DNA of 5,527 nt from Bacteroidia bacterium (GTDB taxonomy: Bacteria; Bacteroidota; Bacteroidia; UBA8524): positions 1 through 5,527 of the forward strand of contig JALRIQ010000333.1 of assembly GCA_023277325.1 (NCBI GenBank). Reading direction: 5' to 3'. Made by a program: the position numbers and the translations under genes. The notes beneath the pieces are model-generated. The model was given only the letters and a program-made list of their open reading frames with translations, made no database searches and had not been told where the DNA came from. This document shows, in pieces, positions 1 through 5,527 of this stretch (position 1 is its first letter; every line of letters starts with the position of its first letter).

Positions 1-1571
1 TTCAGGGAAACTTAAAGAGTACTAACCTGAATGGAGTCAATCATTTGGGGATACAGGCTTTAAACAGCACCTTAAATTCAAGCTTTAGAGAAGGATCTGG
101 CTTCAATTATTCGCATGAATTATTGTTCCGCCATAAATTTAAAAAAGACGGAAGGACCATCAGCCTGGGCATGAATAGAACTTTGTCCTCCTCTACGGGC
201 CTAAATTCTCTTTATGCAGAGAACCGACTTTATACAGGGGGAAATGATTCACTGAATACCTTGGATCAGTTTGGGGAAAGCGAAGGAATAAACAGCCGAC
301 TGGGGGTGGAGCTGATGTATACAGAGCCGCTAGGGAAAAAGGCACAAATCACTTTCCGCTATTCGCCTTCAGTAAGCAGGTCTAGTGATCTCGCAGACAC
401 CCGTTCTTTCGATTCGCTCAGCATGAGTTATTCGAATTATGACACCTTGCTCTCGGCAGACTTAACCAACAGTACCATTACGCAAAGAGGTGGAGTGGGA
501 CTGCGCTTGAGAAGTGAAAAGTTCATGATGTTTGCCATGATCAATGCCCAACAAAGCAACTTAAAGGCAGATCAGGTGATTCCAAATACCTTTAATGTCG
601 ACAGAAACTACAACGCTTTATTGCCTTTTGCTTTTATGCGTTACCAGTTTAGCAAGTCTGAGCAGCTTCGTTTGTTCTACCGCACAAGCACTGATTTACC
701 GAACGGCTCTCAATTGCAAAGCAGCATCAATAACAGCAATCCACTATTATTAAGCACAGGTAACAGCAACCTGAATCAGGCTTATTCCCACCGTCTGGGC
801 CTGCGCTTTAACCGCGCAAATGTGGCAAAAGGAAGAACTCTTTTTGCTTCGTTTACGATGAACTACGCTTCCGACTACATTGCAAACAGCTCATTTATTG
901 CCCAACAGGATACTGTGATCCAAGGAGTGTCGCTGACTCGGGGAACCCAGCTTAACCGTCCGGTGAACCTGGATAAAAATTGGAACCTGAGTTTATTTAT
1001 TTCTTATGGGGTACCCATTAAATGGCTGAAAAGTAATCTGAATTTCAATGTCGGACTCAACCAGGCACAGACTCCAGGAATAATTAACGAGGTACTTAAT
1101 TATACCGAAGCCACTTCTTATGATGTGAGTGCAGTGCTGAGTAGCAATATTTCTGAGGAGATTGATTTTTCTTTGAGTTATGCTGCCGATTGGAATAGGG
1201 TGAGAAATAGCTTTCAGCCGCAATTGAATAATGATTATCTGCTGCATGCCGGAACTGCGGGTATAACTTGGATGCCAAAAGGAAAATGGGTACTCAATAC
1301 CCAGGCTAGTTATACTTCCTACATGGGACTTGGCGATGCATTCACGAGTAACTTTTTGATATGGAATGCAGCCTTTGGACGTAAGTTCTTGAAGAACAAT
1401 GCGGGAGATTTGCGCATGTCGGTATTTGACATATTGGGTCAGAACAATAGTCTAACACGCAACGTCACTGAGGTTTACGTGGAAGATGTGCAAAACCAGG
1501 TATTGCAGCGTTATTTCATGCTTACCTTCACCTATACCTTCCGGAACTTCAACGCGCGCGCTTCTCGATAA
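1..1571 (+). CDS. TonB-receptor-like outer-membrane beta-barrel protein, C-terminal part (5' end outside window)
   Basis: The reading frame is open from base 3 to the TAA at 1569-1571, giving about 522 residues, so the gene starts before the window; the TTG at 45 is just an internal Leu codon. The protein is a run of alternating polar/aromatic beta-strands with polar loops. The stretch around bases 680-775 (FYRTSTDLPNGSQLQ, then NPLLLSTGNSNLNQ) resembles the conserved segment of the Bacteroidota outer-membrane beta-barrel family (PF14905 type, related to TonB-dependent receptors). The end, RYFMLTFTYTFRNF, is a typical last strand with a terminal aromatic residue used for BAM-dependent assembly. 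Known full-length members usually carry an N-terminal carboxypeptidase-like domain and sometimes a plug; neither can be seen here, so substrate and TonB dependence are unknown. Six residues (NARASR) extend beyond the usual final Phe. The 3' end overlaps the convergent gene by 23 bp. The barrel class is clear; the exact family name is less certain. Confidence 0.85.
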   Translation, partial: QGNLKSTNLNGVNHLGIQALNSTLNSSFREGSGFNYSHELLFRHKFKKDGRTISLGMNRTLSSSTGLNSLYAENRLYTGGNDSLNTLDQFGESEGINSRLGVELMYTEPLGKKAQITFRYSPSVSRSSDLADTRSFDSLSMSYSNYDTLLSADLTNSTITQRGGVGLRLRSEKFMMFAMINAQQSNLKADQVIPNTFNVDRNYNALLPFAFMRYQFSKSEQLRLFYRTSTDLPNGSQLQSSINNSNPLLLSTGNSNLNQAYSHRLGLRFNRANVAKGRTLFASFTMNYASDYIANSSFIAQQDTVIQGVSLTRGTQLNRPVNLDKNWNLSLFISYGVPIKWLKSNLNFNVGLNQAQTPGIINEVLNYTEATSYDVSAVLSSNISEEIDFSLSYAADWNRVRNSFQPQLNNDYLLHAGTAGITWMPKGKWVLNTQASYTSYMGLGDAFTSNFLIWNAAFGRKFLKNNAGDLRMSVFDILGQNNSLTRNVTEVYVEDVQNQVLQRYFMLTFTYTFRNFNARASR

Positions 1572-2406
1572 ATAGAAGTTGGTTATAATAGTGCCAAAGC
1601 CGGATATGAATATCATGTGGGCGCACTTCGTAATTGTTTTCTTCATCACCGTGCTTGTAATTGCTCAAATAGATCAAGTATTGATGGTATCCGTCTTGCA
1701 CGATGCTATGTTCGATAGTTAGGCTATACACATCGTTACTTCCAAATGCGGGTTGACGCAGGTTATCTATACGAAAAGTATTATCGTCTATCCAACTGCC
1801 TACCTGGGGCTTTTCGCAGGCTAAAACGTACCATTCCGTAAGCTTCTTCATGCTTGAATCGATGGGATCTTTAGAATAACAGAACAGGTAACTCGCTAAA
1901 TTCTTGTTCAAATCTTTTGGTTCGAAGAGGTACATGGTATTTGGTGCCTGATCTTCCTGGTAATAGGTCATTTTAAGTGATGCATCCACCGCTTCCTGAA
2001 TTTTGGCCATTACTGTCCGGAAGGCACCTAATCGCGCATCCAACAAATTGAAAGGGCCTAGTTTTTCTTGAATACGAAAACGAAGCATTTGCCCTTGTTT
2101 AGAGAGGCCAATAACTTCCTGCCGCAAGTAATAGGATGATCCTGTAAAAACGGGTTTGTACAAAGGACCATAAACGGTAAGCGTTTTTGATCGGTCAACA
2201 CGAGCTTCCCCGCCTGAAGAGTCGAGAAAAAGCGTGGTCAAATTCTGTTCTAATTTTTTTGAGCTACCGCTATAAAACACCTCGATATAGGAACCCGAAT
2301 CACTTTGAACATAAACGGGCATGTTTGGGAAGTTCCGAGCTTCTATTTGAGAAAAGGCCGTGATAGGCAGGAATCCGATTAGCAGAGAAAGAATCAATAA
2401 ACGCAT
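1549..2406 (-). CDS. Unrecognised exported protein (hypothetical, 285 residues)
   Basis: I do not recognise this family. The start is placed at the ATG at 2406, because the in-frame codon two positions upstream (2412) is only TTG and the hydrophobic signal begins right after the ATG (MRLLILSLLIGFLPITAFSQ). This is a standard signal peptide with likely cleavage after AFS (about residue 19). There is no lipobox Cys, so the mature protein is probably soluble periplasmic or outer-membrane associated. The mature part is mixed alpha/beta, rich in Tyr and charged residues, with no further membrane segment and no catalytic motif I can name. Two Cys (in the YLFCYS and VLACEK segments) lie about 25 residues apart and could form a disulfide. 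There is no sorting domain at the C-terminus, which ends in EKRAR. It is convergent with, and overlaps, the barrel gene by 23 bp, and divergent from the iron-sulfur gene. No good Bacteroidota promoter was seen upstream. Confidence 0.8.
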   Translation of the reverse strand: MRLLILSLLIGFLPITAFSQIEARNFPNMPVYVQSDSGSYIEVFYSGSSKKLEQNLTTLFLDSSGGEARVDRSKTLTVYGPLYKPVFTGSSYYLRQEVIGLSKQGQMLRFRIQEKLGPFNLLDARLGAFRTVMAKIQEAVDASLKMTYYQEDQAPNTMYLFEPKDLNKNLASYLFCYSKDPIDSSMKKLTEWYVLACEKPQVGSWIDDNTFRIDNLRQPAFGSNDVYSLTIEHSIVQDGYHQYLIYLSNYKHGDEENNYEVRPHDIHIRLWHYYNQLLFIEKRAR

Positions 2407-2498
2407 ATGCAAGAATACTATTCTTTTAAGAGATGCGATAGGAGTGAAAATGTTGCATTCCTTTTAGAATTAGCGGAGAAAGCCTAATTTGAAGGGAA

Positions 2499-2621
2499 AT
2501 GGAACAGGTAAAAGTTGCAATTGAATTAGGCGAATTGGATTATCAAGCCAAACTCTGTCCGCTTGCTAAAATGTTATCAGGAACAATTGAAATTACATCA
2601 TCATGGATAAATCAGAGATAA
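2499..2621 (+). CDS. Possible small ORF (40 residues) overlapping the start of the iron-sulfur gene
   Basis: An ATG at 2499 opens a 40-codon frame that ends with TAA at 2619-2621, overlapping the first 19 bases of the iron-sulfur gene in a different frame. The peptide begins MEQVKVAIELGELDY and contains a CPLAKML segment; it has no signal peptide or membrane segment and matches no family I know. Purine-rich GAAGGGAAA lies just before the ATG (2491-2499), which could act as a weak ribosome-binding site, and TAATTTG at 2485-2491 resembles a Bacteroidota -7 element with one base missing. Codon use looks ordinary for the neighbourhood. It could be a real short leader or translationally coupled peptide, a decayed gene remnant, or chance. 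Conservation in relatives is the deciding evidence, so confidence is low. Confidence 0.2.
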   Translation: MEQVKVAIELGELDYQAKLCPLAKMLSGTIEITSSWINQR

Positions 2622-2827
2622 AAGAATACAGCAATGGAGAGGTAACCATTGTATGGAAGGCCGCTTTATGCCAACACAGTGCGAATTGCGTGAAAGGATT
2701 ACCTGACGTTTTTAATAGCAAGGCAAGACCATGGATTCAAGCTGATGGAGCCGATTCGGACGCCATTCGTAAACAGGTGGATAAATGCCCGTCGGGAGCT
2801 TTAACATGGTACGATAATGCGAAATAG
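2603..2827 (+). CDS. YjdI-type (4Fe-4S)-binding protein, Fer4_19 family
   Basis: This is a 74-residue cytoplasmic protein with no signal peptide. It closely follows the pattern of E. coli YjdI as I recall it (76 residues): C23-Q-H-S-A-N-C29, then a K/R-rich PW segment (residues 40-44), then C62-PSGAL at 62-67. These features define the divergent mono-cluster ferredoxin domain Fer4_19 (PF06902). The domain is annotated as binding an iron-sulfur cluster, but the physiological partner and reaction are not established. Only three Cys are present; His25, the sole His and part of the conserved CQH motif, is the natural candidate for a fourth ligand (inference). The first in-frame ATG after the TGA at 2588 was chosen as start, and length fits the family. 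In other bacteria the domain often sits beside a GNAT acetyltransferase or is fused to a CDGSH domain; neither is present here. The next gene on the same strand starts 86 bp downstream and may have its own promoter. Confidence 0.9.
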   Translation: MDKSEIKEYSNGEVTIVWKAALCQHSANCVKGLPDVFNSKARPWIQADGADSDAIRKQVDKCPSGALTWYDNAK

Positions 2828-2864
2828 CTAATCCATTCATTCAGAACAATATTTCAGCAATTCC

Positions 2865-2895
2865 TTTGTTTATCCATGCAGCTAAGCTAATTTAA
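2865..2895 (+). promoter_or_regulatory. Candidate Bacteroidota-type promoter for the CxxCH/T9SS gene
   Basis: TTTG at 2865-2868 is followed, after 19 bases, by TAATTTAA at 2888-2895. The Bacteroidota primary sigma factor consensus is TTTG or TTG at -33 and TAnnTTTG at -7, separated by about 17-23 bases. The -33 element and spacing fit and the -7 element matches at TAnnTT but not at the final TG. A start site about 7 bases downstream would leave a short leader of roughly a dozen bases before the ATG at 2914. The elements are short and AT-rich, so chance occurrence is quite possible. If real, the haem protein gene is transcribed independently of the iron-sulfur gene. Confidence 0.35.
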
Positions 2896-2913
2896 CCGTA
2901 TCAAATCTATCAT

Positions 2914-3732
2914 ATGAAAAAAGCATTACTATTCGGATCAGCCCTAAGCTTCATGATTTTGGGCATGTCGTTCGAAAGCATCGAACGTGTAGAAAAGGTG
3001 TATAACCGAACTGCTGCTCCAGCAGGGCACAGTGGATCTCCTGCCGACGGAAAAACCTGTACAGCATGTCATGCAGGAACCGCTGAGGCAAAAACTAATA
3101 TTATCACCAGTGATATTCCTGCAACAGGCTATGTTCCAGGAAACACCTACACCATTTCAGTAACTTTAAATAATACCGGAACAACCCGTTTTGGATTTCA
3201 GCTTTCTCCACAGAACAACGCAGGAACCATGTTAGGCACCTGGGGAGCCAATACAACGGAAACGCAAGTGATTGCAAGCAAATGGGCCACCCATAAATTG
3301 GCAAGCACTACTGGAACGGATACCAAAACATGGACTTTGCAGTGGACAGCACCATCTGCCGGAACGGGTGATGTAACCTTTTACGGAGCATTCAATATCG
3401 CAAATGGAGATAATGGTACAGGCGGCGACAAAATTTGGACATCAAGCATGACCGTTTCTGAACAAGGTGCGAACAGTATCAAAGAGGCAGGACTTATTAC
3501 CATGAATGCCTACGTTTCTGGAAACAAACTGATGATTACCTGGAACGAGCCCTCAAACGAATCTGCGCTCATTACATTGGTAGACATGCAAGGTAAGTCG
3601 GTTGCTAAGTGGGGAGCGAAGGATCGAACAACGACATTTTCAGCCTCACTTCCTCAACTGGAATCAGGAGTTTATGTTGTTCGTGTTGAATCTGAAGTAC
3701 TTCGTGGAACACAGAAAGTGCTTATTTACTAA
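2914..3732 (+). CDS. Secreted mono-haem CxxCH protein with choice-of-anchor-V/Reeler-like domain and T9SS type A sorting domain
   Basis: The 272-residue protein starts at an ATG followed directly by a signal peptide (MKKALLFGSALSFMILGMSF). Residues 35-55 hold a small haem-c-like segment: GHSGSPADGKTC leading into C49-T-A-C52-H53, a canonical CxxCH site (bases 3058-3072). Residues about 64-182 form a beta-sandwich with FGFQLSPQ, a Trp-rich middle (KTWTLQWTAPSAGTGDVTFYGAF) and NGDNGTGGDK. This is the pattern of the choice-of-anchor V family, which is related to Reeler domains and often has a CxxCH motif near the N-terminus. Residues about 190-272 are a T9SS type A C-terminal sorting domain, with VDMQGKSV, LESGVYVVRVE and the final KVLIY. 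Family knowledge predicts Sec export, possible covalent haem attachment in the periplasm, and T9SS release or anchoring at the surface. Its biological role is unknown. A hairpin terminator follows 21 bases after the stop. No Shine-Dalgarno is visible. Confidence 0.88.
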   Translation: MKKALLFGSALSFMILGMSFESIERVEKVYNRTAAPAGHSGSPADGKTCTACHAGTAEAKTNIITSDIPATGYVPGNTYTISVTLNNTGTTRFGFQLSPQNNAGTMLGTWGANTTETQVIASKWATHKLASTTGTDTKTWTLQWTAPSAGTGDVTFYGAFNIANGDNGTGGDKIWTSSMTVSEQGANSIKEAGLITMNAYVSGNKLMITWNEPSNESALITLVDMQGKSVAKWGAKDRTTTFSASLPQLESGVYVVRVESEVLRGTQKVLIY

Positions 3733-3753
3733 GCCTCTCCTTTATAAAATTAG

Positions 3754-3779
3754 AAAAGCGCCCTGGTGGCGCTTTTTTT
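3754..3779 (+). terminator. Intrinsic terminator between convergent genes
   Basis: A perfect 9-bp inverted repeat, AAAAGCGCC (3754-3762) and GGCGCTTTT (3768-3776), flanks the 5-base loop CTGGT. The T-run covers 3773-3779 on the + strand. It lies 21 bases after the stop of the CxxCH/T9SS gene and is oriented to end that transcript. On the other strand the same stem begins just after the DUF389 stop codon (3780-3778) and is followed by TTTT, so it probably serves both genes, more weakly in the minus direction. Confidence 0.85.
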
Positions 3780-5124
3780 ATGGTTCAATATCGTAATACA
3801 CCCGAAGCTTATTGCTATGTGTACGCACCTGCAACCACTCTTCTAATCGGTTTTGTTCTTTCCTTTGAAGGTGACGAGGCAGTTTAACTAAAGCCACGCA
3901 TAGGCTGTCGTTTTGGACACTGTCTATTTGGAACAGGTTCACATTGCCGATGGCCATGCTGGTGGCAGGATAGCCCTGTGCCTGAATTTCTCGAAGTATA
4001 TCTGAAGTTGGGTAGGCACTGTTCTGCATTTTCTGCAATTGACCTGCCATTAGATCGATAAGGCTGTCTTTTTGAACAACTTCTTCCTCCTTTTCGCGCA
4101 ATAAAGATTGAACAAGGGCGATGTTTAGCGTCGGATTTTCTTGTTTGAAGTCTGTTCTTCCTTGCTTAATAACGAGTTCAACCTCACCCAAGCGGTACTT
4201 CGGCATTTTCCTTTGGATATGCGCTAACTCGCTGCTATCAACTCCTGAACCTACGAGCAGTACCTCGATTCGTTTCCCGGCATAATCAATTTTTTTTTGA
4301 CCCACTGCTGTGGCATCGAAGAGCATTTCTTCCGTGATAAATTGTTCGGCACGGTTTTCAAAGATGGATTTTAATACCAGGTTATAGGCGATGTAAACAC
4401 TTGGTATCAAGGTAATCATGACAATTAAGGTGGTAGAATTTTTCACTCTTTTGGCCAATTGCTCATCTACAAATTGATATTTGGTAAATTTCAAATAGCG
4501 AACAATCAAAATTGTGGCGAAGCAGATGAATACCGAATTGATGAAGAATAAATAAGTGGCTCCGAAGAAAAAGGTAAACTGTCCGGTTGCCAATCCATAA
4601 CCCGCCGTACAAAGCGGTGGCATCAATGCCGTAGCAATAGAAACTCCCGGAATAACATTCCCCTTTTCCTTGCTGGATGTGGCAATAATTCCTGCCAATC
4701 CGCCAAAAAAAGCGATGAGCACATCCCAGGTGGTGGGTGTAGTTCGCGCTAAAAGCTCCGAATGGGCGAATTTTAATGGGGTGAGTAAAAAGTAGATAGC
4801 CGCAGTTGTTATACTGATAAGCGCTGCAATGCCCAGGTTAATGGCTGATTTTTTAATCAACGCAAAATCATAAATGCCCACACCTAAGCCAAGTCCGATG
4901 ATTGGACCCATTAAAGGTGAAATTAACATCGCACCAATAATAACCGCTGCCGAATTAACATTGAGCCCAATGCTGGCAATCATAATGGCGAAAATCAATA
5001 CCCAGAGATTGCCGCCTTTAAATTCCACATTGGCACGAATGGATGTAACGACTTCATCCTCGCGGCTTTTATAGGCTTCCAAATTTAAGAGGCTCCGAAG
5101 CCAACCTATCACGTTAAAATTCAT
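3778..5124 (-). CDS. DUF389 family multi-spanning membrane protein with long soluble C-terminal region
   Basis: This 448-residue protein carries the DUF389 hallmark (PF04087) NSAAVIIGAMLISPLMGPII at residues 57-76, followed by glycine-rich GLGLGVGIYD. Hydrophobic segments are seen at about 39-56, 58-84, 94-115, 134-150, 157-180, 183-208 and 230-252, and the second conserved block (GVSIATALMPPLCTAGYGLA) is at 160-179. Residues 253-448 are soluble, with an alternating beta/alpha part (about 255-322), a charged probable coiled coil (337-366) and a final alpha/beta part ending VYYDIEP. Bacteroidota members commonly have such a tail. The function of DUF389 proteins is not established; an inner-membrane transport or sensing role is only a guess. 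The first ATG at 5124 was chosen and places the conserved block at the usual distance. A run of nine A on the coding strand (4298-4290) encodes QKKI at 276-279. The pirin gene ends 95 bp upstream on the same strand, but no clear promoter was found between them. Confidence 0.92.
   Translation of the reverse strand: MNFNVIGWLRSLLNLEAYKSREDEVVTSIRANVEFKGGNLWVLIFAIMIASIGLNVNSAAVIIGAMLISPLMGPIIGLGLGVGIYDFALIKKSAINLGIAALISITTAAIYFLLTPLKFAHSELLARTTPTTWDVLIAFFGGLAGIIATSSKEKGNVIPGVSIATALMPPLCTAGYGLATGQFTFFFGATYLFFINSVFICFATILIVRYLKFTKYQFVDEQLAKRVKNSTTLIVMITLIPSVYIAYNLVLKSIFENRAEQFITEEMLFDATAVGQKKIDYAGKRIEVLLVGSGVDSSELAHIQRKMPKYRLGEVELVIKQGRTDFKQENPTLNIALVQSLLREKEEEVVQKDSLIDLMAGQLQKMQNSAYPTSDILREIQAQGYPATSMAIGNVNLFQIDSVQNDSLCVALVKLPRHLQRKEQNRLEEWLQVRTHSNKLRVYYDIEP
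4290..4298 (-). repeat. Nine-A homopolymer within the DUF389 coding strand
   Basis: The + strand shows nine T in a row, which read as nine A in the coding strand (GGT CAA AAA AAA ATT, residues G275-I279). It falls about 25 residues after the last membrane segment. Adding one A, or a -1 slip, gives CAA AAA AAA AAT TGA, so translation stops after 279 residues. Losing one A gives a different frame that meets TAG after about a dozen residues. Either slip leaves the membrane domain and removes most of the soluble tail. Lys-Lys-Ile is normal coding, so the run may have no regulatory meaning. Confidence 0.9.
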
Positions 5125-5219
5125 AAGGCAATTTAAGGCAAACTGCGAAGAAACAAGGAATTCATGGTTGGAATTGAGCGTGAGAACAGATTCATTTTAA
5201 AGTTCGTATTTCTCTTCTA

Positions 5220-5527
5220 TCAACCAGGAATTTCTTCCTTGCCATTGGCATGGATGGCAAAACGCCCTCTTTCACTTCCATGAACTTGGTCATGTTTGGG
5301 CCAAGGCCAACCGCCAAATTGGGTTCTTTGGTATTCCCTGAAGGCATGAGAAATCTCTTCCTGGGTGTTCATTACAAATGGACCGTATTGCGCAACAGGC
5401 TCAGCAATTGGCTTTCCCTGAAGGTAGAGGAAGGAAGAAGGCTGGTCGCCGTTGCGGATATGGAGCTTTTGGTCGGAATCGAAACGAATCGAATGCATAG
5501 GAGATACCACCGCATCATTCATTTCCA
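5220..5527 (-). CDS. Pirin family protein, C-terminal part (5' end outside window)
   Basis: The frame is open from the right edge to the TGA at 5222-5220, about 101 residues. The ATG at 5522 is preceded by a further in-frame Glu codon, so it is not shown to be the true start, and pirins are normally about 280-300 residues. The conserved Pirin_C motif is plain: LYLQGKPIAEPVAQYGPFVM followed by NTQEEISHAFREYQRTQFGG and WPWP. The tail, ending HGSERGRFAIHANGKEE, is typical of Bacteroidota pirins. Pirins are double-cupin proteins; the metal-binding His/Glu residues and any quercetinase-like activity belong to the N-terminal cupin, which is outside the window, so activity cannot be judged. It is probably cytoplasmic. 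The DUF389 gene lies 95 bp downstream on the same strand, and no terminator was seen between them, so read-through is possible. Confidence 0.92.
   Translation of the reverse strand, partial: EMNDAVVSPMHSIRFDSDQKLHIRNGDQPSSFLYLQGKPIAEPVAQYGPFVMNTQEEISHAFREYQRTQFGGWPWPKHDQVHGSERGRFAIHANGKEEIPG

Noticed and set aside
45..47. TTG as the start of the barrel gene
   Set aside because: The frame stays open to the window edge and the sequence upstream continues as beta-barrel-like protein, so this is an internal Leu codon.
993..1278. Overlapping minus-strand open frames inside the barrel gene
   Set aside because: They lie wholly antisense to a well-supported coding region and their translations show no family resemblance, signal or sensible composition.
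1561..1580. CTTCT/AGAAG and AACTTC/GAAGTT inverted repeats as a terminator
   Set aside because: The stems are only 5-6 bp, one has a long loop, and no T-run follows on either strand.
1452..1649. Minus-strand open frame across the end of the barrel gene
   Set aside because: It overlaps both real genes in another frame and has no recognisable features.
2254..2260. Seven-A run in the exported-protein coding strand as a slippage site
   Set aside because: It is shorter, encodes ordinary Lys-Lys, and a -1 shift does not close at once, so there is no sign of a designed product.
2407..2412. TTG at 2412 as start of the exported protein
   Set aside because: The ATG two codons later leads straight into a normal signal peptide and is the more likely start.
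3104..3304. Minus-strand open frame inside the CxxCH/T9SS gene
   Set aside because: It is antisense to a gene with clear domains and resembles no protein.
3602..3796. Plus-strand open frame over the end of the CxxCH/T9SS gene
   Set aside because: It reads the sorting domain in a wrong frame and then runs through the terminator hairpin.
4874..5074. Plus-strand open frame antisense to the DUF389 conserved block
   Set aside because: It exists because of the hydrophobic codon bias of the opposite strand; no independent coding evidence.
5129..5156. TTG-N18-TAAATTG on the minus strand as DUF389 promoter
   Set aside because: The -7-like element lacks one base and lies five bases from the ATG, which would place the transcript start at or inside the start codon.

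Overview
The window looks like chromosome of a Bacteroidota bacterium, most likely in or near the Flavobacteriia/Sphingobacteriia. The reasons are a type IX secretion (T9SS) C-terminal sorting domain, a Bacteroidota-style outer-membrane beta-barrel of the TonB-receptor-like class, absence of clear Shine-Dalgarno sequences, and moderate, AT-leaning base composition. Genus cannot be decided from the sequence. No tRNA, rRNA, CRISPR array, insertion sequence or integrase was seen.

Layout from left to right. (1) The 3' two-thirds or so of an outer-membrane beta-barrel gene (+) enters from the left edge and ends at 1571. (2) A convergent gene (-, 1549-2406) encodes an exported protein of 285 residues that I do not recognise; its 3' end overlaps the barrel gene by 23 bp. 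(3) A 196-bp divergent spacer (2407-2602) holds a possible 40-codon small ORF. (4) A small YjdI-type iron-sulfur protein (+, 2603-2827) follows. (5) Next is a secreted protein (+, 2914-3732) with a signal peptide, one CxxCH haem-c motif, a Reeler/choice-of-anchor-V-like domain and a T9SS type A sorting domain. (6) A strong hairpin terminator (3754-3779) sits between this gene and the convergent DUF389 membrane protein gene (-, 3778-5124). (7) The C-terminal part of a pirin family gene (-) leaves at the right edge.

The genes do not form an obvious single pathway. Strand alternates, and the only same-strand neighbours are the iron-sulfur/haem pair (86 bp apart) and the pirin/DUF389 pair (97 bp apart). 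A loose redox/metal theme (Fe-S protein, CxxCH protein, pirin, which is an Fe-binding cupin family) can be drawn, but it is only an inference.

I found no convincing undescribed multi-gene system. The points most worth checking are a 9-A homopolymer in the DUF389 coding strand, where a one-base slip would stop translation just after the membrane domain; the secreted mono-haem T9SS protein; the unrecognised exported protein with its overlapping convergent 3' end; and the small ORF that overlaps the start of the iron-sulfur gene.
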